A stretch of 10,761 nucleotides of DNA, taken from assembly GCA_913031525.1 (NCBI GenBank), contig CAJWGC010000028.1, positions 1 to 10,761 of the forward strand. The letters are read 5' to 3'. The DNA comes from an uncultured Acidimicrobiia bacterium. Lineage in GTDB: Bacteria; Actinomycetota; Acidimicrobiia; Spongiisociales; UBA5794. Numbering within the stretch: position 1 is the first letter of the stretch; each line of letters begins with the position of its first letter. Both the position numbers and the translations under genes were made by a program. The notes beneath the pieces were generated by a model. The model searched no databases. It was not told where the DNA came from and worked only from the letters and a program-made list of their open reading frames with translations. This document shows, in pieces, positions 1-7,075 of this stretch.

Positions 1-1
1 C

Positions 2-463
2 ATGGTCTTCGACCTCGAATGGGGAGGCCCATCGGGGCACTGGGTCGAACTTCGACGGGGATACAGCTTCAAGCCGCCAACTGACGTACAGAAGGCGTAC
101 TGGGAGACTCGTGTTGAAAGTTTCGCTGCTTGCGTTAACGCCATGAAAGCTGGCGAGTCGTCAGAAACAGTTCTCGCGGCTCGTGATGCTGTATACGCCA
201 AGCACGGGCAAACAGGCGAGGGCGTTCTCGCGTACACAGCTCACGGCATCGGGGTCGATTCCCTAGAGCCCCCGTGGGTGCCCGGAAAGGAACGTATTAT
301 GGAGGAGGGCATGATGATCAATCTCCACCCCGCCATAAGTCTCTCTCCCGAAGATGGCCCTGCGCTAGGTGGCATATCTATCGCCGACAACGTCCTGGTA
401 ACAGCCGACGGTGGCGATCGAATCACCGACGAAGTTGACGAATGGATCGTCCTCGACGCGTAA
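2..463 (+). CDS. M24-family (creatinase / aminopeptidase P fold) hydrolase, C-terminal part, metal site altered
   Basis: The gene enters from the left edge, so its true start lies outside; 153 C-terminal residues are visible. M24 'pita-bread' hallmarks are present in order: FDLEWGG at residues 3-9 (where the first metal Asp sits), HGIGVDSLEPP at 81-91 (substrate/metal His), EEGMMINLHP at 101-110, and ISIADNVLVT at 125-134. Canonical M24 enzymes have Glu in 'xEPxi' and Glu in 'xIEDTVLVT'; here these positions read His109 and Ala128, and the second Asp position appears as Glu16. The dinuclear metal site is therefore probably incomplete, as in the non-metal creatinase branch. The family acts on Xaa-Pro peptides, creatine and similar C-N or C-S substrates; the actual substrate is not deducible. 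A Gfo/Idh/MocA gene follows after 27 bp, probably in the same transcript. Family assignment is firm, catalytic class is not. Confidence 0.85.
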   Translation: MVFDLEWGGPSGHWVELRRGYSFKPPTDVQKAYWETRVESFAACVNAMKAGESSETVLAARDAVYAKHGQTGEGVLAYTAHGIGVDSLEPPWVPGKERIMEEGMMINLHPAISLSPEDGPALGGISIADNVLVTADGGDRITDEVDEWIVLDA

Positions 464-490
464 CGCATCGAACGACCGAATGATTATGAC

Positions 491-1594
491 GTGAGCGAAA
501 GAGATCCCGTACGCTTCGCGGTGATTGGTGCCGGGCCGGAAGGCTTCGGTCATCGTGCGCATATTCCAGGAATCCAGGCAGCGCCTGGTGTCGAGCTAAT
601 CGCCTTAGCCACAGCGCACGACGAAACAGCCCGATCCGCCGCTGAACATTGGGGCGTTCCCCGTTGGTATGGAAGTGTCGAATCGCTGCTCGAAGACGAC
701 GACGTCGATGTCGTAACGGTATCGGTCAAACCACGAGCCCATTATCCCCTTACCATGGCTGTGATCGAATCTGGGAAGGCTGTCTACTGCGAATGGCCTC
801 TCGGACTCACCACGGATGAAGCGATCGAGATGGAAAAAGCAGCGGCCAAACGAGGAGTCCACGCTGGTGTCGGCCTTCAAGGACGATGGGCTCCTGAAAT
901 TCGGCATCTTCGTGATCTCATTGGAGCAGGGCATATTGGAAAACCGCTCTCATTTGAGGTATCTCAAGCTCTCGACCGATTCGAAATTACTGAACCGCGC
1001 TCGTGGCTCCACCACGAAGAGCAGGCGAGCGGAGCGCTATTCGTCGCGTCGGCTCATGTCATTGACTCCGTGCGATTCGTGCTCGGGGATATCGAAGCAC
1101 TCTCAGGACTTCGGGCAACGCTCTTCGTAGAAGATTTCTATGCCGACACCGGCAATCGATTCGAATGGCAGGCATCCGATACGGTCCGTTACGTTGCCCG
1201 ACTCACCGGGGGACAAGTTGGCTCTCTCGCCGTTTCCAACATAACAAGCCCACCTTTGGGATTCTCAATCCGAATCTTCGGAGATGAGGGACAACTCGCG
1301 GCATCCGCTCCGGGTTACTACCAATTCACTCCAATGACGCTCCTCGGGGGACCCCGTGGAGGAGAAATGGCTGCTATCAAGGTGCCCGAAACGCTGAAAA
1401 AAGGGATGGCGCTTCCCGAAGGGGATGCCGGGACTAACGTTGGCCGAGCTCTTTCAGCGTTCGGCACTTCATTCGTCAACGGTGACCGGTTTCGTCCTGA
1501 CTTTGTTGATGCAGTTGGTCTCCATCGGATCCTTGACGCGGTAATTCAGTCTTCTGACGGAGCTGGGTGGGTAACAGTAGGGAACGACCATTAG
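491..1594 (+). CDS. Gfo/Idh/MocA-family oxidoreductase, Gal80-like
   Basis: A 367-residue protein of normal length for NAD(P)-dependent Gfo/Idh/MocA dehydrogenases, which oxidise sugars, inositols and related polyols in the cytoplasm. The N-terminal Rossmann fold starts at residues 8-20 (FAVIGAGPEGFGH). The usual EKP motif, whose Lys is catalytic, reads Glu101-Trp102-Pro103. The stretch around 122-150 (GVHAGVGLQGR, then GHIGKPLSF) recalls the yeast Gal80 regulator and its bacterial relatives, from memory of that family. The C-terminal domain carries SAHVIDSVRFVLGD at 187-200, matching the family's GxHxxD region. The start is GTG at 491, with no clear SD and no alternative in-frame ATG close upstream. 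It lies 27 bp after the M24 gene, so co-transcription is likely. With Lys missing, either the chemistry uses another residue or the protein is a ligand sensor; the sequence cannot separate these. Confidence 0.9.
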   Translation: MSERDPVRFAVIGAGPEGFGHRAHIPGIQAAPGVELIALATAHDETARSAAEHWGVPRWYGSVESLLEDDDVDVVTVSVKPRAHYPLTMAVIESGKAVYCEWPLGLTTDEAIEMEKAAAKRGVHAGVGLQGRWAPEIRHLRDLIGAGHIGKPLSFEVSQALDRFEITEPRSWLHHEEQASGALFVASAHVIDSVRFVLGDIEALSGLRATLFVEDFYADTGNRFEWQASDTVRYVARLTGGQVGSLAVSNITSPPLGFSIRIFGDEGQLAASAPGYYQFTPMTLLGGPRGGEMAAIKVPETLKKGMALPEGDAGTNVGRALSAFGTSFVNGDRFRPDFVDAVGLHRILDAVIQSSDGAGWVTVGNDH

Positions 1595-1602
1595 GGGTTA
1601 GT

Positions 1603-1608
1603 TATAAT
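1603..1608 (+). promoter_or_regulatory. -10 promoter element (TATAAT) before the TIGR04255 gene
   Basis: A perfect TATAAT lies just past the stop of the oxidoreductase gene and about 45 bp before the ATG of the next gene. No good -35 hexamer is visible at 16-18 bp spacing, so this is a candidate only. It would give the downstream gene transcription independent of the upstream pair, with a leader of roughly 40 nt. Confidence 0.35.
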
Positions 1609-1652
1609 CCTGTCCCTCTCTGAATTTTGTCGAGCTCAGGATTTACTGCGAT

Positions 1653-2462
1653 ATGGAAAATCTCGCTCAAACCGCTGCCTTGAAAGAGGTTTCTCTGAGC
1701 GTCGGTTTCAACGAGTTGTATCAACTCGGGCGAGACCAGCTGGATCATTTATGGGAAACAGAGTACAAAGACAAACTGCCCCGCGATGACCAGAAACCGC
1801 CGTTTACACCCCTGATCGAGCAGATCGACGGCGCTTCCGTGCCAGTTCCTTCTGCTACTCCACTTACGAATGTTCGTCGATGGTTTATGAGTTCGGAAGG
1901 GAACGAGGTCCTCCAAGTACAACGAAACTGGTTTGCGCACAATTGGCGTCGCACCGGAGTCGGAGTGACGAGTTCGTCGGAACTGCCCTATCCCGGTTAC
2001 AAGGCCATTCGAAATACTTTTTCAGACTCTCTTGAGATGTTCGTCGGCTACATCGATAAAGAAGAACTGGGCTCATTCTCTCCCTTACAGTGCGAAGTCT
2101 CGTTCGTCCATCACATTCCATCGGGAGATATCTGGAATGGCCCTGAAGACCTGTCCAATGTTTTGCGTATGTTCTCAGCTTCGCCAGAAGAGAAACTTCC
2201 AGGTTTGGAAGGGATGCGATTAATCACGAAGTATCTTATGCCTGGACCTGACGGTGAACCTCGGGGACGGCTCTATGGAGGGGCAGATACCGCTTTTTCG
2301 ACTGATGGAAAGCCGTCGATAATCTTAACTTTTTTTGCTCGAGGATTGCCCTCTGAGGATACGGTGAAAGGGGTAACCCAATTCCTAGATATTGGCCAGG
2401 AATGGGTCGTTGAGGGATTCCAGGACTTCTTGACACCCGGGATCCTCCAGTCCCTTAGCTGA
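1653..2462 (+). CDS. TIGR04255-family protein of unknown function
   Basis: A 269-residue soluble protein without signal peptide or membrane segment. The layout fits the sporadically distributed TIGR04255 family: an N-terminal 'hxEVxLxVxF' strand (KEVSLSVGFNEL, residues 11-22), RRWFMS at 75-80, the family-like core LQVQRNWFAHNWRR at 87-100, then YPGYKAIRNTF at 113-123, and a C-terminal WVVEGFQDFLTP at 251-262. Length is typical. The family has no established biochemical role. The ATG at 1653 has a weak AGGA 11 nt upstream (1638-1641). It sits 58 bp after the oxidoreductase gene, preceded by its own -10-like hexamer, and converges on the dimethylformamidase-like gene. Members are scattered among unrelated genomes, so its presence between catabolic genes need not mean a shared pathway. 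The assignment rests on remembered motif pattern. Confidence 0.75.
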   Translation: MENLAQTAALKEVSLSVGFNELYQLGRDQLDHLWETEYKDKLPRDDQKPPFTPLIEQIDGASVPVPSATPLTNVRRWFMSSEGNEVLQVQRNWFAHNWRRTGVGVTSSSELPYPGYKAIRNTFSDSLEMFVGYIDKEELGSFSPLQCEVSFVHHIPSGDIWNGPEDLSNVLRMFSASPEEKLPGLEGMRLITKYLMPGPDGEPRGRLYGGADTAFSTDGKPSIILTFFARGLPSEDTVKGVTQFLDIGQEWVVEGFQDFLTPGILQSLS

Positions 2463-2505
2463 TCTCCACTTTGGCCTAGATTTCGGCCTTCCAATGAGAG
2501 CCTCA

Positions 2506-2559
2506 CGTGTGTTCTCGACCGCATTTGTTGAAAGGGCTTTCCAATGGGATGAACACACG
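2506..2559. repeat. 9-bp perfect inverted repeat in the convergent intergenic gap
   Basis: CGTGTGTTC at 2506-2514 is mirrored by GAACACACG at 2551-2559, with a 36-nt loop. The octamer TTCCAATG also occurs twice in direct orientation at 2489-2496 and 2539-2546, exactly 50 bp apart. The site lies between the convergent stops at 2462 and 2599. It could serve as a weak bidirectional transcription stop, but the loop is long and no T-tract follows the stem. It could equally be a protein-binding site or chance. Confidence 0.4.
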
Positions 2560-2598
2560 ATTCCGTGAAATCAGGTTCTATACAGATCGCTTCGCTTT

Positions 2599-4845
2599 TT
2601 ATGTCAGCGGACCCTCCGTCGCGAACTTCCGCAGCACGTTATCGGTGACTTTCGATACGTTGTTGTCATAGTCGTTGTAGGAAAGGCCCGCGCTCCAGGC
2701 TATCGAGCTCGTCGAGAAGACTGCACCGTCGTTGGGGTACTCGAAAAACACCATGTCTGCTCTGACCATATCGTTCGTCGTGCCCGTTTGATTGGAGTTC
2801 ATGTGCATGACTTCTTCCACAACATGGTGAAATGTGTCATCGAATTCAGAAGCTGTAGCAAGCATAAGAGTATGACCCGGTGTTCCGAGATTCGTATCAG
2901 CTCGGTCGAATTCATATCCAGCGGCACCCCACCCAAGACCAAGTGTGTCGAAATCTCCGATCAGTTCTTCTTCTCCAATTCCTTCGAAAATCCAGGAAGC
3001 TCGCCGATTGAAACTGTCAGGAAGTCGTCGATATGCGGAGTTAACGCCCGTTCCGCCCTGGGCAGCCATTCCGGTACCAACCAGTCGTTGCGGAGGCCAA
3101 CCACGATGGCGCCACAATCCTCCAGGTTCACCCGTGGAAGCAAGGTATGCCTCGCCTGGCTCTGCTTCCCATGACCCGGTTCCGTTCCAACGCCGGACCT
3201 CAATCACATGAGGGCGGTTGGGGTCGACTGCGGTGACCCAATAGAGGCCGTTGCCTCCCATATACATAAATCGGCCGCCGTTGTTGAGGTAGCGCTCTAG
3301 AGCTTCGAGCATCTCAAGAGTCCAGTACTCCGGGTGCGCATCGGACATGACGACGTTGTATGGGTCGAGAATGTTTTCCCCTTCGAAATGGATGTCTTCG
3401 TCACTAATGACGTCGAACTCATGACCCATCGCTTCCATCCAGTCCATCTGATGGAGATTTGCTGTCAAAAGCACTGGAAACCATGGACGTTTTGTGCTCT
3501 GTTGATGTGAAGGACGCCAGTTCATAATGGGTTTACGGATCGAGGCATAGCAGTAGCCGCTGCCGTCGGAGTGGAGGTCGTAAAGCCCGCCAAGATTGTT
3601 GTCCATCAAATACTTCTCGCGGTCTGTGCATGGGTAATCGATCTCACGGCCAGATGCCTTTATGTACTCGAGTAAAACCGGACTTGTAGCTAGGTGCTCG
3701 TTTGCATAGGCGAGCAGCGTGTAGCTGCCAAAAAGAAAAGCGATTGATGCTGTAGGTTCTCCAGTTCTAGGTCGGACTATGAATGGGACATGATCAACTG
3801 TTTTTCCTGCTGACAATCGAAACGCATAGATCGCGCTTTTGAGATCATCAGGCACCGTAAATTCGAAGTTGATTTCCCATCCAGCGTCCTCAAGATCATC
3901 GTCATGGAAGTGAATGGCGGCATACTCGTGAGGTACGGCAATGAAACTGTGTTGCCGACCTGACCAGTTGTGCCCCTTTACCGCTCGTGTAGGAATGTTG
4001 ATGACAGAGCCATGCAGTTTATTTCCTGAAATGTCTGTAATGACATCAGTGTCAAAGTCACGTCCCAGATCCCACGCAGCGACGAGGCTGGTTTCGTCGA
4101 CGTCGTTTCCGTCTCGCAGTGCATCTAATTCATCAGGAGAGAGTGAGCGACTGTAAATACGTGGATTTTCAATCTTGCCGTTGTAACAGAAAGAGATATT
4201 CCTATCGTTGGATGCGTCGCCGATATTGATGCCAGCCATGATGAGAGGTGTCTCCGAGGTTGCCAGGCCGCATGTCTCTTCCGAGATCTGAATGCTCGAC
4301 GAGTCGTCAAAAGGAAACTGTCGGAATTTTTCCTGTCGAACAGTGATAGTTTCATTTTCAATGTCATAAATTCCAGCAACGAAATACCAATGCCTGGCTT
4401 GCAGGGCGGCTCCGGAGCTGACTTGGGTAACATTTCCGGAACCATCTCCTATCCGCATGGCGAGTGCTCCGTGCTCGTCGATCAATAACCCGTAACCAGC
4501 TTGTTTTTTCTCTGACCATTTGGCGATAAGACCCTGTCGTCCTTTTTCTGGTGTGGTGGGATAAATAAAAGCTTGGATTGTGATCTTGTCGACAGGAGAG
4601 AGCCGTTCATCATCATCAACTAGGGCATACGAACCAGAGATCAACTTCTGAACTTTGCCGGGATACATTCCATCGGCTGTCGAAGAAATGAGTTCCTCCT
4701 TGTAACCGGGTCCGGAAGGATTTTCATCTCCATGAATTAGGCGTACCAGTTGAGCTTCAAACTCTGGGTGTTCACAGCTAACCATGAAGTTGATGGATTC
4801 TCCAGGAGTCACTCGCATCTTGTCTGCGTAGCCCACTACCTCCAT
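2599..4845 (-). CDS. N,N-dimethylformamidase large-subunit-like amidohydrolase
   Basis: A 748-residue protein matching the large (beta, DmfA2) subunit of N,N-dimethylformamidase (about 760 residues), which hydrolyses dimethylformamide to dimethylamine and formate at a mononuclear iron held by two Tyr and one Glu. After a short beta N-terminus, residues 85-240 form a LamG/concanavalin-like domain (ITIQAFIYP, LIAKWS, ARHWYFVAGIYD). The C-terminal DMFA2_C-type domain contains YTLLAYANE near 375-383, LYDLHSDGSG at 421-430, ISDEDIHFEG at 480-489, DAHPEYWT at 502-509 and YMGGNGLYW at 528-536. By spacing, Tyr380, Tyr422 and Glu506 would correspond to the iron ligands Tyr399, Tyr440 and Glu521 of the Paracoccus enzyme; this alignment is made by eye. 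Start: a strong GGAGG (4852-4856) is 6 nt before the second of two consecutive ATGs, so 4845 is preferred over 4848. No signal peptide. No small-subunit (DmfA1) gene is visible nearby. Actual substrate may be another amide. Confidence 0.88.
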   Translation of the reverse strand: MEVVGYADKMRVTPGESINFMVSCEHPEFEAQLVRLIHGDENPSGPGYKEELISSTADGMYPGKVQKLISGSYALVDDDERLSPVDKITIQAFIYPTTPEKGRQGLIAKWSEKKQAGYGLLIDEHGALAMRIGDGSGNVTQVSSGAALQARHWYFVAGIYDIENETITVRQEKFRQFPFDDSSSIQISEETCGLATSETPLIMAGINIGDASNDRNISFCYNGKIENPRIYSRSLSPDELDALRDGNDVDETSLVAAWDLGRDFDTDVITDISGNKLHGSVINIPTRAVKGHNWSGRQHSFIAVPHEYAAIHFHDDDLEDAGWEINFEFTVPDDLKSAIYAFRLSAGKTVDHVPFIVRPRTGEPTASIAFLFGSYTLLAYANEHLATSPVLLEYIKASGREIDYPCTDREKYLMDNNLGGLYDLHSDGSGYCYASIRKPIMNWRPSHQQSTKRPWFPVLLTANLHQMDWMEAMGHEFDVISDEDIHFEGENILDPYNVVMSDAHPEYWTLEMLEALERYLNNGGRFMYMGGNGLYWVTAVDPNRPHVIEVRRWNGTGSWEAEPGEAYLASTGEPGGLWRHRGWPPQRLVGTGMAAQGGTGVNSAYRRLPDSFNRRASWIFEGIGEEELIGDFDTLGLGWGAAGYEFDRADTNLGTPGHTLMLATASEFDDTFHHVVEEVMHMNSNQTGTTNDMVRADMVFFEYPNDGAVFSTSSIAWSAGLSYNDYDNNVSKVTDNVLRKFATEGPLT

Positions 4846-4851
4846 CATCGA

Positions 4852-4856
4852 CCTCC
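4852..4856 (-). promoter_or_regulatory. Shine-Dalgarno GGAGG deciding the dimethylformamidase-like start
   Basis: On the minus strand GGAGG precedes tandem ATG codons. It is 3 nt from the first and 6 nt from the second, which favours initiation at the second (4845). Confidence 0.65.
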
Positions 4857-4872
4857 GAGTCTTTTTAGGTTC

Positions 4873-5052
4873 ATGATCGAAGACCGTACCGATCGATACG
4901 CTGCAGAGTCAACCAAAGATTGGCGACAGGGGCTGAACCAGACCGCGTTTGCAATCAGCACTTCGGTTGCACTTTTGTCGATCTCTATTGGTTCTCGCGA
5001 GCAAGCTTTGAGGGAGTTACACAGAATGAATCTTTCCTGGGTCGATTGGTAA
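4873..5052 (+). CDS. Possible small protein (59 aa), unrecognised
   Basis: An ATG-initiated 59-codon frame fills most of the 234-bp gap between the dimethylformamidase-like and permease genes, on the opposite strand to both. The product begins MIEDRTDRYAAEST, has a mildly hydrophobic centre (FAISTSVALLSISIG, residues 26-40) too short and polar to be a confident membrane helix, and ends in a charged, amphipathic-looking segment closing with SWVDW. An AGG lies only 3 nt before the ATG, which is poor SD spacing. The frame is also open further upstream, antisense to the neighbouring gene, which weakens the case. A GGTAA/TTACC inverted repeat with a 12-nt loop straddles the stop. I do not recognise a family; it may be a chance frame or a decayed gene tail. 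Confidence 0.22.
   Translation: MIEDRTDRYAAESTKDWRQGLNQTAFAISTSVALLSISIGSREQALRELHRMNLSWVDW
4883..4912 (-). promoter_or_regulatory. Weak sigma70-like promoter candidate for the dimethylformamidase-like gene
   Basis: On the minus strand TTGACT (4907-4912) resembles a -35 box and is followed after 18 bp by TACGGT (4883-4888), a poor -10 match (3 of 6). It would place a transcription start roughly 25-35 bp before the ATG. The DNA here is also rich in GATCG motifs. Only position and the good -35 support it. Confidence 0.25.
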
Positions 5053-5082
5053 AAGGATCCATCATTACCTAAGGCGGTTTGC

Positions 5083-6960
5083 TCAGAATTGCCAGATCAT
5101 GGGAATAAGTATCACGCTCACGATAAGAAAGATGATCGATAATGGCGCGCCTACTCGTGCGTAGTCAACGAATCGATAGTTGCCAGGCGACATGACCAAA
5201 AGGTTCGGTACAGTGGCTATAGGAGCGATGAACGCTGTAGAACACGCTACAGCAAGGCCCATCATTAGCGGGTCGGGATTGACTCCAAGGCCGATTGCGG
5301 TCGAGAGCACTATGGGAGACAACAGTACGGCAGTTGCCGCGTTACCAATGCTTTGACTGGCGGTCAGCGATATCAGCATGATTCCTGCAAGCAATACTCT
5401 AGGGTCGGCATTGCCTAACATGTCTACAAGAGCATCGGCAATTTGTTGCGCTCCTCCTGTTGATTCCAGGGCTGCAGCCATGGGCATCATTCCGGCTATT
5501 AGCACAATCGTCGACCATCGCACTGAGTGATAGGCCTCAGCACTCGTTATGCAGCCCCCTGCGATCAGCAAAGCGACTGCAAGTAACGCTGCTACCACAA
5601 CCGGGAAAACTCCAGCAACCATCAAGACGATCATCCCTGTGAGTGTGGCTAACGCGATCGCTGATTTGATGTTGAGATTGGTGACCTGTCGAGCAAGCAA
5701 CTCCGGCTGGCCGACTATGACGAAATCTCGAGACTCGTTGGCGAGATCGCTGATTAAATCCCACTTTCCTCTGACCAGCATTGCGTCTCCTGCTTGCAGA
5801 GGCTCGGTTAAGGGAACAATCTTTTCAGCTCGGCGGACACGAATAACGAAGATATCCTTTTGCCTGATTCCCCCTTCTGCCACAGCGACTCCGATATACG
5901 AGGATCGAGGAGTCAATAGGACCTCAGCGATCCCTATTTCCTGTGAAAGAAGATCGGACAATTCAGCACCAGCGTTGTCGATGGGGAGGACACCGAGACC
6001 CATCTCTATTTCGAGCTGGCCGATCTGCTGAACGGTGCCACGAACTATGAGGACATCGTGATGATCGAGTATTTGATCGGGATTGGAGAGATCTGGATGA
6101 TCTCTCCGGATCTTTTCGAGGCGTTCGCGCATGCGGCCTGGTAGCAACTGGTCGAGGCTCGAATACAGTCGAGCAGGATGGATCTCGAGTACGGACACGC
6201 CAAAGCGATAGCCCAGATTGCTCTCGCGAAGAGTGGACCCAGCGAGTGGAGACCCAACTCTCACTCGAAGGCGATATAGGTCGCCATCGAGCGAATAGGC
6301 ATCCGCGAGTTGCATCATCTCTTGGTCAAGTTTGATGGGAGGTCGTTTAGATCGTGACGGCAACAGATGCCTCCCTATAAAAAGCATATATGCAATCGTT
6401 ACGATCAGTAACGGAAGGCCTATTAAGGAGAATTCAAAAAACTCAAACGGCTGTTCTCCTTGAGCGGCGAGTGCTTCTGAAATCACAAGATTTGGCGCGG
6501 TACCTGTGAGTGTGAGCATGCCGCCGATGGTCGATGAAAACGCCAAGGGGATCAGGAATCGCGACGGCATACTGCGAACGCCCCACGCTGCAAGCACGAT
6601 CGACGGTATTAGCGCTGCGACAGTTGCTGTGTTTGATATAACGCCCGACATAAGCGCTGCCCCGATCATGGTGAACGTGAGTAAGCGTGTGGCGTTGCCC
6701 TTGGAAGATCTGATGAGGCGATCGCCGAACCAGGCGGTGATGCCAGTACGCGTCAGCCCTTCGCTGACGATGAATAGGGCTCCGATCAGAATAACGGTGG
6801 GATTGGAGAATCCGGATAAGGCCTCTTCCACATCAATAATATCGGTCAAGAAGAGTGCCAGAACTGCGCCAATTGCAATCAGATCGAGGGAGTAGCGGCC
6901 CCATATAAACATGACCACTGCGATCCCAAGAATCCCAAATGTAATTGCCATTTCGCTCAC
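5083..6960 (-). CDS. SLC13-type (DASS/ArsB superfamily) anion permease with RCK_C domains
   Basis: A 625-residue inner-membrane transporter with the layout typical of bacterial SLC13 permeases: about five membrane segments (residues 4-200), a cytoplasmic insert of two RCK_C/TrkA_C-like domains (about 225-320 and 335-405), then further membrane segments (430-625). The first repeat has the substrate/sodium signature SNTATV at 109-114 and a GGMLTLTGTAPNLV hairpin at 146-159. The symmetric second repeat reads SIGNAATAVLLSP at 537-549 and IAPIATVPNLLVMSPG at 578-593, so the second SNT motif is altered to GNA. Relatives move sulfate, dicarboxylates or other anions, usually with sodium; the substrate cannot be read here. 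Start: GTG at 6960 has GAGAGGA 8 nt upstream (6969-6975); the in-frame ATG at 6951 would be 17 nt away and is less likely. It follows the ApgM-like gene by 115 bp on the same strand. Confidence 0.88.
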   Translation of the reverse strand: MSEMAITFGILGIAVVMFIWGRYSLDLIAIGAVLALFLTDIIDVEEALSGFSNPTVILIGALFIVSEGLTRTGITAWFGDRLIRSSKGNATRLLTFTMIGAALMSGVISNTATVAALIPSIVLAAWGVRSMPSRFLIPLAFSSTIGGMLTLTGTAPNLVISEALAAQGEQPFEFFEFSLIGLPLLIVTIAYMLFIGRHLLPSRSKRPPIKLDQEMMQLADAYSLDGDLYRLRVRVGSPLAGSTLRESNLGYRFGVSVLEIHPARLYSSLDQLLPGRMRERLEKIRRDHPDLSNPDQILDHHDVLIVRGTVQQIGQLEIEMGLGVLPIDNAGAELSDLLSQEIGIAEVLLTPRSSYIGVAVAEGGIRQKDIFVIRVRRAEKIVPLTEPLQAGDAMLVRGKWDLISDLANESRDFVIVGQPELLARQVTNLNIKSAIALATLTGMIVLMVAGVFPVVVAALLAVALLIAGGCITSAEAYHSVRWSTIVLIAGMMPMAAALESTGGAQQIADALVDMLGNADPRVLLAGIMLISLTASQSIGNAATAVLLSPIVLSTAIGLGVNPDPLMMGLAVACSTAFIAPIATVPNLLVMSPGNYRFVDYARVGAPLSIIFLIVSVILIPMIWQF

Positions 6961-6968
6961 TGAAGTGT

Positions 6969-6975
6969 TCCTCTC
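6969..6975 (-). promoter_or_regulatory. Shine-Dalgarno GAGAGGA deciding the permease GTG start
   Basis: Located 8 nt before the GTG at 6960 on the minus strand, and 17 nt before the next in-frame ATG. This supports the GTG. Confidence 0.6.
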
Positions 6976-7075
6976 GAGAGCACAAAGTTGATCTTATTCT
7001 TGCCTACTCGCGGGCGATTTTTGCTTTTTGACGTCAGAGCGCGGTAAGCCTTTCCGATCAGTTTTTCATAGAGGA

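Noticed and set aside
2463..2598. Strong bidirectional rho-independent terminator
   Set aside because: The only stem is 9 bp with a 36-nt loop and lacks adjacent T-runs, so it is reported as a repeat rather than a terminator.
5549..6031. 160-codon + strand frame inside the permease gene
   Set aside because: It is the antisense shadow of a confident SLC13 permease; the product is Ser/Pro/Arg-rich with no recognisable domain.
7038..7050. Palindrome-containing spacer (TGACGTCA-like) after the ApgM-like gene as a terminator
   Set aside because: No stable GC-rich stem followed by a T-tract on the minus strand; the palindrome is short and has no partner site.
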